Of a DNA stretch of 5,475 nucleotides, positions 1 through 5,475 are shown one piece after another (position 1 is the first letter of the stretch; each line of letters begins with the position of its first letter). The stretch is from contig JAUVUO010000097.1 in the NCBI GenBank assembly GCA_030601015.1, positions 1 through 5,475 on the forward strand, in the 5' to 3' direction. Under the pieces are notes generated by a model, which was not told the DNA's origin, did no database searches, and saw nothing but the letters and a program-made list of their open reading frames with translations. The position numbers were made by a program, and so were the translations under genes. This stretch comes from Candidatus Omnitrophota bacterium. Its GTDB lineage: Bacteria > Omnitrophota > Gorgyraeia > Duberdicusellales > 4484-171.

Positions 1-40
1 ATCCTTGATCGGCATCCTGAGTTTAAAAAAGTTTCAATTA
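1..40. repeat. 40-bp exact direct repeat, copy 1 (window edge)
   Basis: Bases 1-40 are identical to bases 276-315. The second copy lies inside ftsQ and encodes residues ILDRHPEFKKVSI of the POTRA domain. Copy 1 starts at the very first base, so the repeat may extend beyond the window. Frame 1 reads the same peptide from base 1, then diverges and hits a stop at 109-111. The copies part just before an A-run (copy 1 goes straight into six A's; copy 2 has TG and then A's). I read this as a chimeric or mis-joined contig end, or less likely a real partial duplication. Confidence 0.93.
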
Positions 41-41
41 A

Positions 42-824
42 AAAAAGATTAGGTTTCCCCCGTTTAAAGTTAGCCCTAAAATTATTAAGGGCGGCGCTTT
101 CATTAGTTTGATAATTTTTATTTTTTTTGGGGTAGGTTTTATGGTTTATAAATCCGATCATTTTAGTATTAAAAAAGGATTTATAGATTGCAATGTGCAA
201 TTAGATCAAAATATATTAGGCCGAATAAGGGGGCAATCGTTATTCGTAATAGATATAAAAGCTATATCAATAGATATCCTTGATCGGCATCCTGAGTTTA
301 AAAAAGTTTCAATTATGAAAAAATTTCCGGCATCCTTAATTATTGAAGCTGAAAGGAGAGAGTTATTTGCTCAAATTAAAGGGAAAAAGTTTTATCCGAT
401 AGATAAAGATTTAATAGTTCTAACTAATGGGCAATTAAAACCTTATGAGGATTTAATTCCTATTGAAGCAAGTAATTATGAACAGTATTATATAATGGGA
501 GATAAAATTATTAATGAAAAAGTACGATGTTCTGCTGATTTGGTCACGGCTTTGAATGATGAGGAATTTTTTAATGATTTTAAAATTAAATCGATAAATT
601 CTTCTTCGCTTCAAGCGTTATACTTTATTTTGGAATTAAATATTTTAGATGAGAACAAAAATTATTCAAAAAAAGATATAAAAGTTATAGTTGGCGATGG
701 AGTATTCAAAGATAAATTAGGCCTTCTAAATAATTTAATTCAAGTGGATTTAAAGGAGAAACTCTCTTTAGTTAAGTATATTGATTTAAGATATAAGAAA
801 GTTTATGTAGGATTTAAACGCTGA
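42..824 (+). CDS. ftsQ: FtsQ-type cell division protein, POTRA domain (5' end missing or disrupted)
   Basis: FtsQ/DivIB is a bitopic inner-membrane protein of the divisome that links early division proteins to the septal peptidoglycan synthases. The first available start codon is TTG 108, but it falls inside the membrane segment. The frame stays open back to 42, after a TAA at 39-41, and adds a basic cytoplasmic tail (KKIRFPPFKVSPKIIKGG) before the hydrophobic stretch AFISLIIFIFFGVGFMVY. That is the expected FtsQ topology, so coding probably began upstream and the real start is lost at the repeat junction. Counting from TTG 108: transmembrane segment about 1-14, POTRA about 18-86 with LFVID (45-49), RHPEFKKVSI (60-69), FPASLIIEAERRELFA (73-88) and a YPID strand (96-99). 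The C-terminal YIDLRYKKVYV (224-234) is typical of the FtsQ C-domain. The gene lies 55 bases before an FtsA-like gene, as in dcw clusters. The family call is firm; the 5' boundary is not. Confidence 0.85.
   Translation, partial: KKIRFPPFKVSPKIIKGGAFISLIIFIFFGVGFMVYKSDHFSIKKGFIDCNVQLDQNILGRIRGQSLFVIDIKAISIDILDRHPEFKKVSIMKKFPASLIIEAERRELFAQIKGKKFYPIDKDLIVLTNGQLKPYEDLIPIEASNYEQYYIMGDKIINEKVRCSADLVTALNDEEFFNDFKIKSINSSSLQALYFILELNILDENKNYSKKDIKVIVGDGVFKDKLGLLNNLIQVDLKEKLSLVKYIDLRYKKVYVGFKR
276..315. repeat. 40-bp exact direct repeat, copy 2 (inside ftsQ)
   Basis: This is the second copy of the repeat at 1-40, with an offset of 275 bases. It lies in the conserved POTRA segment of ftsQ, where the reading frame runs through and matches the family pattern (helix, then HP-x-F-x-x-V, then a strand ending in P-x-x-L). 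It is therefore the native copy and the one at the window edge is the extra one. Confidence 0.93.
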
Positions 825-879
825 GGTGAAAATTTTTTCATTTTTAGTTTAGAAATATTAAAGAAAAATTTAATATAAT

Positions 880-2025
880 ATGAATATTGATTGCGCGATT
901 GTTTTTGATGAGGATAAGAGTTTTATAAGCTTTTTATCATTAGAAAAGAGAAAACTTGATTTTATCCAGGAAATAGAATTGCCATTAGTTTTAAGGGGGG
1001 GGGATATTATAGATTTTTTATATGACAATATTGAGATTTTTGATAAAAAAATTAAAGAGATTGAAAACAAAAAATCGTTGACAGTAAGAAAGATATTTTT
1101 AGGATTGCCATGGAGTTTTGTAAATAGTAAAGTAGTTTCCGAAACTTACATCTTAAAACGTAAGAAAAAAATAACACCAGGTGATATTTTTTTGGCAAAA
1201 AGTTATTTAGAAAATAAATTTTTAGATTGGGATGATTTTTGTGTTCATAATATTCCTATACGTTTTAAGGTGGAGGGGGTTGACTATGATAATCCGCCTT
1301 TAAATTGTTGGGCAAAAAAAATTAAAGTAAAGACATTATTAATGTGGATTAAAGATAAAGCATTCAAAGATTTTGAATCAGTTTTTGACAGTTCAGATAG
1401 GAATTTCGGAGGGGTTATTGCCGGCCCAATAGGCTTATTCTCTCATGTTTATGAAAAAAAACAGGGTGTTCAGGTTGTTATTTCTATTGATTATGGTAAA
1501 TGCCATATTGTTATAAGCGATAAAAATGGTTTTAATTTTATAGAGTATGGTGATTTTGGGTTTAAAAAAATTTTAGAGAGTTTGGCAAAAGAATTTATTA
1601 TATCTCTGTATTTAGCAGAAGAAGTATTTTTTCGGTATATTTCATTTAAAGAATTTTCTTATTCCAAAGAAGTTACAGTTAAAAAAGGAGATTCGTATAT
1701 AAACTTGAGTGTTCAAAGTTTAAATATGTTTGTGAAAAAGAATATTAAGGAAGAATTAGAGAGATTAATAAAAGAGATAAGACAATTAATCGGCGATAAA
1801 GATTTTACTATTGCTTTTGTCGGCAGGCTAAATTTAAAAGAAGGGTTTTATGGGTTTCTAAAGAAATTTATTACTTTTCCTATAAAGTCTCAAATTTATA
1901 AATCAACCTTATCACCATCTTTTGGCTGTGTAAGATATGGCGCAACCCGTTTTCTTGAAAATGAACATAAGGGTAAAAATTTATTTTTTCAGCGAATATT
2001 AGGGATATATAATGAATATTTTTGA
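880..2025 (+). CDS. ftsA: divergent FtsA-like cell division protein (actin fold)
   Basis: FtsA is an actin-like ATPase that tethers FtsZ to the inner membrane. This 381-residue protein follows the FtsA layout. LRGGDIIDFLYDNIEIF (38-54) matches the G-x-x-x-G-x-I-x-D segment. LGLPWSFVNSK (74-84) and KKITPGDI (96-103) match the start of the 1C subdomain, and VHNIPIRFKVEGVDYDNPP (122-140) matches the FtsA 'IP-x-x-Y-x-v-D' region. VVISIDYGKCHIVIS (199-213) sits where phosphate-2 DIGGGT is expected, IAFVGRLNLKEGF (311-323) where LTGG is expected, and GCVRYGATRFL (349-359) is the final helix. The last 15 residues (FFQRILGIYNEYF end) form a plausible amphipathic membrane helix, as in FtsA. The nucleotide-binding loops are badly degraded (no DIGT at the N-terminus, DYGK for GGGT, VGR for TGG), so ATP binding is doubtful. 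PilM is the main alternative fold relative, but position after ftsQ and the C-terminal helix favour FtsA. The ribosome binding site is weak. Confidence 0.72.
   Translation: MNIDCAIVFDEDKSFISFLSLEKRKLDFIQEIELPLVLRGGDIIDFLYDNIEIFDKKIKEIENKKSLTVRKIFLGLPWSFVNSKVVSETYILKRKKKITPGDIFLAKSYLENKFLDWDDFCVHNIPIRFKVEGVDYDNPPLNCWAKKIKVKTLLMWIKDKAFKDFESVFDSSDRNFGGVIAGPIGLFSHVYEKKQGVQVVISIDYGKCHIVISDKNGFNFIEYGDFGFKKILESLAKEFIISLYLAEEVFFRYISFKEFSYSKEVTVKKGDSYINLSVQSLNMFVKKNIKEELERLIKEIRQLIGDKDFTIAFVGRLNLKEGFYGFLKKFITFPIKSQIYKSTLSPSFGCVRYGATRFLENEHKGKNLFFQRILGIYNEYF
995..1003 (+). repeat. G9 homopolymer tract within ftsA-like gene
   Basis: Nine consecutive G's lie in an otherwise very AT-rich gene and encode the Arg39-Gly40-Gly41 segment at a conserved FtsA position. 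As given, the frame is correct. Losing one G would produce a TAG three codons past the tract; gaining one would reach a TGA within about eight codons. Tracts of this length are prone to slippage in vivo and to sequencing error. Confidence 0.95.
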
Positions 2026-2064
2026 ATATTGTATTGAAATAATATTATGGAGGGGCAAAAATAT

Positions 2065-2148
2065 ATGCCTGCTATAGCAGCTTTTTTTATTGTCAGGATA
2101 AAACTGTTTACCCTAGTGAATAATTATGATATTATTCTCATTCAGTGA
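2065..2148 (+). CDS. possible 27-residue small hydrophobic ORF
   Basis: An ATG at 2065 is preceded at 9 bases by TGGAGGGG (2048-2055), the strongest Shine-Dalgarno match in the window. The frame reads MPAIAAFFIVRIKLF and continues for 27 codons to TGA 2146-2148. The product would be a short hydrophobic peptide. It overlaps a palindrome-plus-T7 element and ends in the arm of another small hairpin, so it could equally be a leader ORF or chance. I recognise no family. An ATG at 2047 in the same frame would add six codons but has no ribosome binding site. Confidence 0.25.
   Translation: MPAIAAFFIVRIKLFTLVNNYDIILIQ
2067..2088 (+). terminator. weak candidate rho-independent terminator after ftsA
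   Basis: The perfect palindrome CTGCTATAGCAG (2069-2080; as a hairpin, CTGC/GCAG with a TATA loop) is followed, after one C, by seven T's (2082-2088). It lies 43 bases past the ftsA-like stop and before the next gene set, which is where a terminator is expected. The stem is short, so termination may be inefficient. Confidence 0.4.
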
Positions 2149-2154
2149 GTTTTT
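2115..2154. other. two overlapping weak inverted repeats in the gap before the glycosyltransferase
   Basis: GAATAAT (2118-2124) pairs with ATTATTC (2131-2137) across a 6-base loop. CTCA (2137-2140) pairs with TGAG (2146-2149) across a 5-base loop and is followed by five T's. The two hairpins share base 2137, so they compete at their boundary. Both are short and AT-rich. The remainder of the gap to 2209 shows no clear promoter; a poor TTGGAA (2153-2158) / TATTAA (2177-2182) pair with an 18-base spacer is the best I can offer. Confidence 0.3.
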
Positions 2155-2209
2155 GGAAATTTAAAATAAGAGTTGATATTAAAGTTATATAAAGTATCCT
2201 TTGGAAAAC

Positions 2210-3334
2210 ATGGAAGAGACGAAAAGAATTATTATTTTTCATATTAATGAATTTGGCGGGCATAGTAAAGCTGCTCAAAATTTAAAAGAAGCTTTTTTTT
2301 ATAAGAAACCTAATTTGGATGTTGTTAATTTGAATGGGTTAGGCTATTTTTATCCTCGGGGTGAAAAGGTAGTCGATTTTATATATTCGATTACGATTAA
2401 GCACGTTCCTCGTTTGTGGGGTAAGGCTTATGATAGGAAGAAGGTACTTAAAACGTTGACTCCTTATAGAAAACTTGTTAATAGATTTGCTTTTGGAAAA
2501 TTGGATGATTTTATAAAGACGAACAATCCGAAATGTATTGTCGCAACTCAAGCTTTTCCTTGCGGGTTGGTTGCTGATTTTAAACAAAGATCAGGATTAA
2601 AAGTTCCGTTAGTAGGAATAGTAACAGATTATTATCCTCATAGATTTTGGGTTCATCCTTGTGTTGATATATATGTTGTGGCTTGTAAAGAAGCAAAAGA
2701 AGTTTTGGTTAGAGAAGGTGTGGATGAAAAGAAAATAAAAATTTTGGGCATACCTATTTCAGTTAAATTTTTAACTACTTATCCTAAAAAACAAATTATA
2801 GCTAAATTAGGTTTTATTGAGGGGATGAATTCTATCCTTATTATGGGTGGTGGTTTGGGTTTAGGGCCTATAAAGATAGTTGCTCAGCAATTAGATGAGC
2901 TGGATTTTGAATTTCAAATCATCGTAGTTTGCGGCAAGAATAAGAAATTGTATGAGTCAATGATTAAAATCGAAAAAGATTTTAAAAAACCTATTTTTAT
3001 ATTTGGCTATACGGAGAGTATCCATAAGATTATGGATTTTGCGGATATCATTATTACAAAAGGCGGCGGTATTACAATCTCTGAAGCTTTGGCTAAAGGG
3101 TTAAGCATGATTATAACTAAACCCATTCCCGGACAGGAAGAGAGAAATGTTAAACACCTTTTGAAAAATAATGCTATTATTAAAGCTGATTCCGCGAATG
3201 AAATAGTAAGACACGTGTATAATTTATTTAATGATAAAAAGGAAATGTATTCTTTGAGGGAGAACGCGAAAAATATATCATTGATAGATTCATCTTTAAG
3301 AATTGTGGATTTAATATTAGGTTTAATTAGTTAA
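2210..3334 (+). CDS. MGDG-synthase/MurG-type glycosyltransferase (diacylglycerol glycosyltransferase-like)
   Basis: This GT-B glycosyltransferase (family 28 type, MGDG synthase N-terminal domain) probably transfers a hexose from a UDP-sugar to a membrane lipid such as diacylglycerol, at the cytoplasmic face. Counting from ATG 2210 (374 residues, near the usual 370-400): N-terminal domain with FGGHSKAA (15-22), the family's glycine-rich acceptor loop; VTDYYPHRFW (138-147); linker VLGIPISVKF-like segment (178-187). The C-terminal domain has ILIMGGGLGLGP (210-220), VVCGKNKKL (239-247), GYTESIHKIMDFADIIITKGGG (266-287), SEALAKGL (291-298) and PGQEERN (307-313), the nucleotide-sugar site. The usual KPGG reads KGGG here. 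TTG 2201 is an alternative start; I prefer ATG 2210, which has a GGA 4 bases upstream. The stop TAA shares its last base with the ATG of the next gene, so the two are probably co-translated. MurG is unlikely because the VTDYYPH motif and overall pattern fit the glycolipid enzymes. The exact acceptor and sugar are unknown. Confidence 0.85.
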   Translation: MEETKRIIIFHINEFGGHSKAAQNLKEAFFYKKPNLDVVNLNGLGYFYPRGEKVVDFIYSITIKHVPRLWGKAYDRKKVLKTLTPYRKLVNRFAFGKLDDFIKTNNPKCIVATQAFPCGLVADFKQRSGLKVPLVGIVTDYYPHRFWVHPCVDIYVVACKEAKEVLVREGVDEKKIKILGIPISVKFLTTYPKKQIIAKLGFIEGMNSILIMGGGLGLGPIKIVAQQLDELDFEFQIIVVCGKNKKLYESMIKIEKDFKKPIFIFGYTESIHKIMDFADIIITKGGGITISEALAKGLSMIITKPIPGQEERNVKHLLKNNAIIKADSANEIVRHVYNLFNDKKEMYSLRENAKNISLIDSSLRIVDLILGLIS

Positions 3335-4206
3335 TGTATTATATTTATATTATTGGAGAGTGCATAGCTTCATTGTTGCCCCGCAGTATCGGTTATCAAA
3401 TATCCAAGGTTATTTCATCGATTTGTTTTACGATATCGAAAAAAGATAAAGATACTTTATTGTATAACCTATATCCGGTAATTAAGGACAGAAAAAAAGC
3501 AATAAAACTTTCTAAAGAAGCTGTAAATAATTTTGCTTATTATTTAGTTGATTTTTTGAGGTATAATAAATTTAATAGGAATTTTGTTGATAAATATGTA
3601 GAAATATCAGGGTTGGAGAATTTGGACCAAGCGCATGCTAAAGGTAAAGGAGTAATCGCTATTACGGCACATATAGGCAATTATGAACTTGCAGGAGCAG
3701 TCATTGCTTTGTTGGGATATCCTCTTTCGGTGGTAGCTCTTCCTCATAAGAAAAAGAAGGTTAATGATTTTTTTAACGGAAATCGCCTGAGAGTTGGGAT
3801 TAAAGTTATCCCTACAGGTATAGCTGTTAAAGGGTGCGTTTCGGTATTAAGGAAAGGAGAAGTATTGGCTATATTAGGGGATAAAAGTTTTTCATCATCA
3901 GGGCGAAATATTGAGATGTTTTCTAAATCGGCAGTAATTCCGAGAGGAGCGAGTTTTTTTGCCTTAAAGACCGGAGCGGAAATTATTCCGTCATTTTTAG
4001 TTCGCAGAAAAAAATTTTTTTATAATTTGATTTTTGAAAAACCAATAAAATTTGATAAAGGTAGTGCATGTCCGGAAAAAGAAATACTTGAACAATACAC
4101 CGAAATATTGGGAAAATATATTAAAAAATATCCCGGACAGTGGTATATGTTTGAAAAGTATTGGGTAGATGCAAGTACTTCAGACAATGAACGGCGAAAT
4201 AATTGA
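3334..4206 (+). CDS. LpxL/HtrB-family lysophospholipid/lipid A-type acyltransferase
   Basis: This 290-residue protein matches the lipid A biosynthesis acyltransferase family, membrane-bound enzymes that move an acyl chain from acyl-ACP (or acyl-CoA) to a hydroxyl or existing acyl chain of a glycolipid. The N-terminus is hydrophobic (about 1-34), followed by LYNLYPVI (43-50). The catalytic H-x4-E box is HIGNYE (113-118). LAILGDKSF (178-186) holds the conserved Asp, then MFSKSAVIPRGASFFALKTGAEIIPSF (195-221, family pattern 'FFG-x-x-a-x-x-p-x-G-x-a-x-l-A-x-k-T-g-a'), and PGQWYMFEKYW (267-277) matches the C-terminal P-x-Q-W-x-W-x-x-x-R-W motif. Length is near the usual 290-310. Its ATG overlaps the upstream glycosyltransferase stop by one base, with no good Shine-Dalgarno, so it is likely translated by coupling. 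The pairing suggests it acylates the glycolipid that neighbour makes, but classical lipid A late acylation is also possible; no other lpx or Kdo gene is in view to decide. Confidence 0.85.
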   Translation: MYYIYIIGECIASLLPRSIGYQISKVISSICFTISKKDKDTLLYNLYPVIKDRKKAIKLSKEAVNNFAYYLVDFLRYNKFNRNFVDKYVEISGLENLDQAHAKGKGVIAITAHIGNYELAGAVIALLGYPLSVVALPHKKKKVNDFFNGNRLRVGIKVIPTGIAVKGCVSVLRKGEVLAILGDKSFSSSGRNIEMFSKSAVIPRGASFFALKTGAEIIPSFLVRRKKFFYNLIFEKPIKFDKGSACPEKEILEQYTEILGKYIKKYPGQWYMFEKYWVDASTSDNERRNN

Positions 4207-4221
4207 ATATTTTTTTTGTTT

Positions 4222-4249
4222 TTGAAAGTATGAATAGACTAATTAAAAT
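4222..4249 (+). promoter_or_regulatory. candidate sigma-70-type promoter before the family 2 glycosyltransferase
   Basis: TTGAAA (4222-4227) and TAAAAT (4244-4249) are separated by 16 bases and lie in the 66-base gap between the acyltransferase and the next gene. A start near 4256 would leave a leader of under 20 bases, containing an AAAGGA ribosome binding site (4259-4264). Such matches are common by chance in AT-rich DNA. Confidence 0.3.
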
Positions 4250-4272
4250 GGTTCCCTAAAAGGATTTTTTTA

Positions 4273-4935
4273 ATGAATATTTGGGTTATAATTCCGGCAT
4301 ATAATGAATCAAGATCATTAGAAACCATTTTAAAAGGGCTTAAGGATCGTAAAATATCTATTTTGGTAGTTGATGATGGTTCTGAGGATAATACTTATAA
4401 GTTAGCAAAAAAGTGGGCGGATGTTGTAATTAAAAGTAAAAAAAATTTAGGGAAAGGTGTATCCATAAAAAAAGGGATATCCTATCTTAAAGAAAATAAA
4501 ACTTTTGATTGTATCATTACTATGGATGCTGACGGCCAGCATAGTTTATCTGATATGGACAAATTTATTAAAGAAGCGGAGGAAGGGGCCCTGGTTGTTG
4601 TAGGTAACCGTATGGATAACCATTCCGGTATGCCATGGATAAGAGTTTTTACAAATAAAATTATGTCGTGGATAATATCCGCTATTTTAAGACAAAAAAT
4701 ACCGGACACACAGTGCGGTTTTCGTTTGGTCAAAAAGGAAGTTTTGGAAAAAATAATTATTAGAACAAAAAAGTTTGAAATAGAATCCGAGCTTCTTATT
4801 AAAGCCGGTAGAGCAGGTTTTACAATAAAAAGTATTCCTATAGAAAGCATTTATTATAAGAATTTGAGGAGTAAGATTAACCCTTTTGTTGATACTATTA
4901 GATTTTTTAACTTTATTTTTAAAAATCAAAAATGA
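4273..4935 (+). CDS. family 2 glycosyltransferase, dolichol/polyprenyl-phosphate mannosyltransferase-like
   Basis: This is a GT-A enzyme of the DPM1-like group, which transfers a sugar (often mannose or glucose) from a nucleotide sugar to a polyprenyl-phosphate carrier at the cytoplasmic membrane. Visible motifs: VIIPAYNES (5-13), LVVDDGSEDNT (31-41) for the nucleotide, NLGKG (58-62), MDADGQH (84-90) with the metal-binding DxD, GNR (111-113), DTQCGFRL (145-152), FEIESELLIKAGRAGF (168-183) and the C-terminal KNLRSKINPFVDTIRF (196-211). At 220 residues it is the short, soluble or peripheral form without the C-terminal membrane domain some members have. The start ATG 4273 is supported by AAAGGA at 4259-4264, 8 bases upstream, the clearest ribosome binding site among the main genes. 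The stop TGA overlaps the pcm ATG by 4 bases (ATGA). Context suggests a role in envelope glycolipid or polysaccharide synthesis; sugar and carrier are not determined by sequence. Confidence 0.87.
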   Translation: MNIWVIIPAYNESRSLETILKGLKDRKISILVVDDGSEDNTYKLAKKWADVVIKSKKNLGKGVSIKKGISYLKENKTFDCIITMDADGQHSLSDMDKFIKEAEEGALVVVGNRMDNHSGMPWIRVFTNKIMSWIISAILRQKIPDTQCGFRLVKKEVLEKIIIRTKKFEIESELLIKAGRAGFTIKSIPIESIYYKNLRSKINPFVDTIRFFNFIFKNQK

Positions 4936-5475
4936 AAGAAATTGATTTTAATGGGTTAAGAGAAATTATGGTAGAAAATCAGATCCTGGGAAGGGGTGTG
5001 AAAGATTTTGATATTTTAAATGCCTTTAGGCAGGTGCCTAGGCACCTTTTTGTTCCTAAAGAACTGGAAAAATTTGCTTATGATGATTGTCCTCTATCTA
5101 TAGGGATAGAACAAACTATTTCTCAGCCGTATATAGTCGCTTTAATGACTCAAGTTTTGGGTGTTGAATATGGTATGACTATTCTTGAGATTGGTACAGG
5201 CAGCGGATATCAGGCCGCAATATTAAGTTTTTTAGGTGCTGAAGTTTATAGTGTTGAAAGAATCCCTGAGCTGGCAGAAAGAGCTCAAAAAGTTATTGAT
5301 TCTTTGGAGTATAAGGTAGTAATAAAGGTAGGAGATGGCACATTTGGTTGGCCTGAACATGCTTGTTATGATAGGATAATAGTTACCGCGGCATCTCCGG
5401 AAATTCCTGAGCCATTAATCAATCAGCTTAAGATAAAAGGCAAGATGGTTATACCTATAGGAGATAAATATAATC
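4932..5475 (+). CDS. pcm: protein-L-isoaspartate O-methyltransferase, 3'-truncated by window end
   Basis: The enzyme uses S-adenosylmethionine to methylate L-isoaspartyl residues in damaged proteins, starting their repair to aspartate; it acts in the cytoplasm. The frame from ATG 4932 is open for 181 codons to the window edge, against a usual full length of about 205-220. Motifs: MVENQILGRGVKD near the N-terminus (13-25), VPRHLFVP (35-42), the family signature QTISQPYIVA (61-70), SAM motif I LEIGTGSGYQAA (85-96), acidic YSVER (106-110), VGDGTFGWPE (133-142), YDRIIVTAA (146-154) and KMVIPIG (171-177). Only the final strands should be missing. The glycine usually next to QTISQP is Glu60 here (IEQTISQP). 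The ATGA overlap with the upstream glycosyltransferase, with no Shine-Dalgarno of its own, indicates translational coupling. Confidence 0.93.
   Translation, partial: MKEIDFNGLREIMVENQILGRGVKDFDILNAFRQVPRHLFVPKELEKFAYDDCPLSIGIEQTISQPYIVALMTQVLGVEYGMTILEIGTGSGYQAAILSFLGAEVYSVERIPELAERAQKVIDSLEYKVVIKVGDGTFGWPEHACYDRIIVTAASPEIPEPLINQLKIKGKMVIPIGDKYN

Noticed and set aside
1..111. Frame-1 open stretch reading a second POTRA-like fragment and then a leucine-rich tail
   Set aside because: The POTRA part comes solely from the 40-bp repeat and the tail is the FtsQ N-terminal coding DNA read in the wrong frame. I treat it as a by-product of the repeat junction, not a gene.
827..845. TGAAAA/TTTTCA inverted repeat followed by T's between ftsQ and the ftsA-like gene
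   Set aside because: The stem is almost entirely A-T with a 2-base loop, so it would not form a stable terminator; the two genes are more likely co-transcribed.
874..879. Perfect TATAAT directly before the ftsA-like ATG
   Set aside because: It abuts the start codon, so transcription would begin inside the gene, and there is no -35 at a proper distance. It is expected by chance at this base composition.
870..1070. Minus-strand open frame opposite the ftsA-like gene
   Set aside because: It has no family features or ribosome binding site and mirrors the plus-strand coding bias.
2022..2048. TTGAAT and TATTAT as a promoter just after the ftsA-like stop
   Set aside because: The spacer is only 15 bases and the DNA is nearly all A and T, so the match carries little weight.
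2339..2587. Minus-strand open frame opposite the MGDG-type glycosyltransferase
   Set aside because: It lies wholly inside a gene with clear motifs and shows no protein-like pattern of its own.
4482..4929. Two overlapping minus-strand open frames opposite the family 2 glycosyltransferase
   Set aside because: They overlap each other and a well-supported gene, with no recognisable domain or start signal.

Overview
The window is AT-rich (roughly 30% GC by eye) and densely coded on the plus strand only. It suggests an uncultivated diderm (Gram-negative type) bacterium: there is an LpxL/HtrB-type acyltransferase, an FtsQ/FtsA division pair and a protein-repair methyltransferase. The combination and low GC would fit a lineage such as Omnitrophota (PVC superphylum), but that placement is a guess. 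I see no mobile element, CRISPR array, tRNA or rRNA.

Layout. (1) Bases 1-824 hold a 5'-incomplete ftsQ. The first 40 bases are an exact copy of bases 276-315, inside the same gene, which points to a duplication or a chimeric contig end that has replaced the true start of ftsQ. (2) Bases 880-2025 encode a divergent FtsA-like actin-fold protein. Its nucleotide-binding motifs are largely gone, but it keeps a likely membrane-binding C-terminal helix, and it carries a G9 tract near the 5' end. (3) Bases 2026-2209 are the largest gap. It holds a small palindrome followed by T7, two further weak inverted repeats and a possible 27-codon ORF behind a strong Shine-Dalgarno sequence. ftsZ, the usual next gene, is absent. 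(4) Bases 2210-4206 hold two translationally coupled genes, an MGDG-synthase/MurG-type glycolipid glycosyltransferase and a lipid A-type acyltransferase. (5) Bases 4273-5475 hold a DPM1-like family 2 glycosyltransferase whose stop codon overlaps the start of pcm (protein-L-isoaspartate O-methyltransferase). pcm runs off the window end.

Together the window reads as the end of a division (dcw-type) cluster followed by an envelope-glycolipid cassette: one enzyme to glycosylate a membrane lipid, one to acylate a glycolipid, and one probably to load a sugar on a polyprenyl-phosphate carrier. The families are recognisable, but the actual lipid substrates cannot be read from sequence. I found no clearly new defence or mobile system. 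The most unusual points are the degenerate FtsA, its G9 tract and the repeat at the window start.
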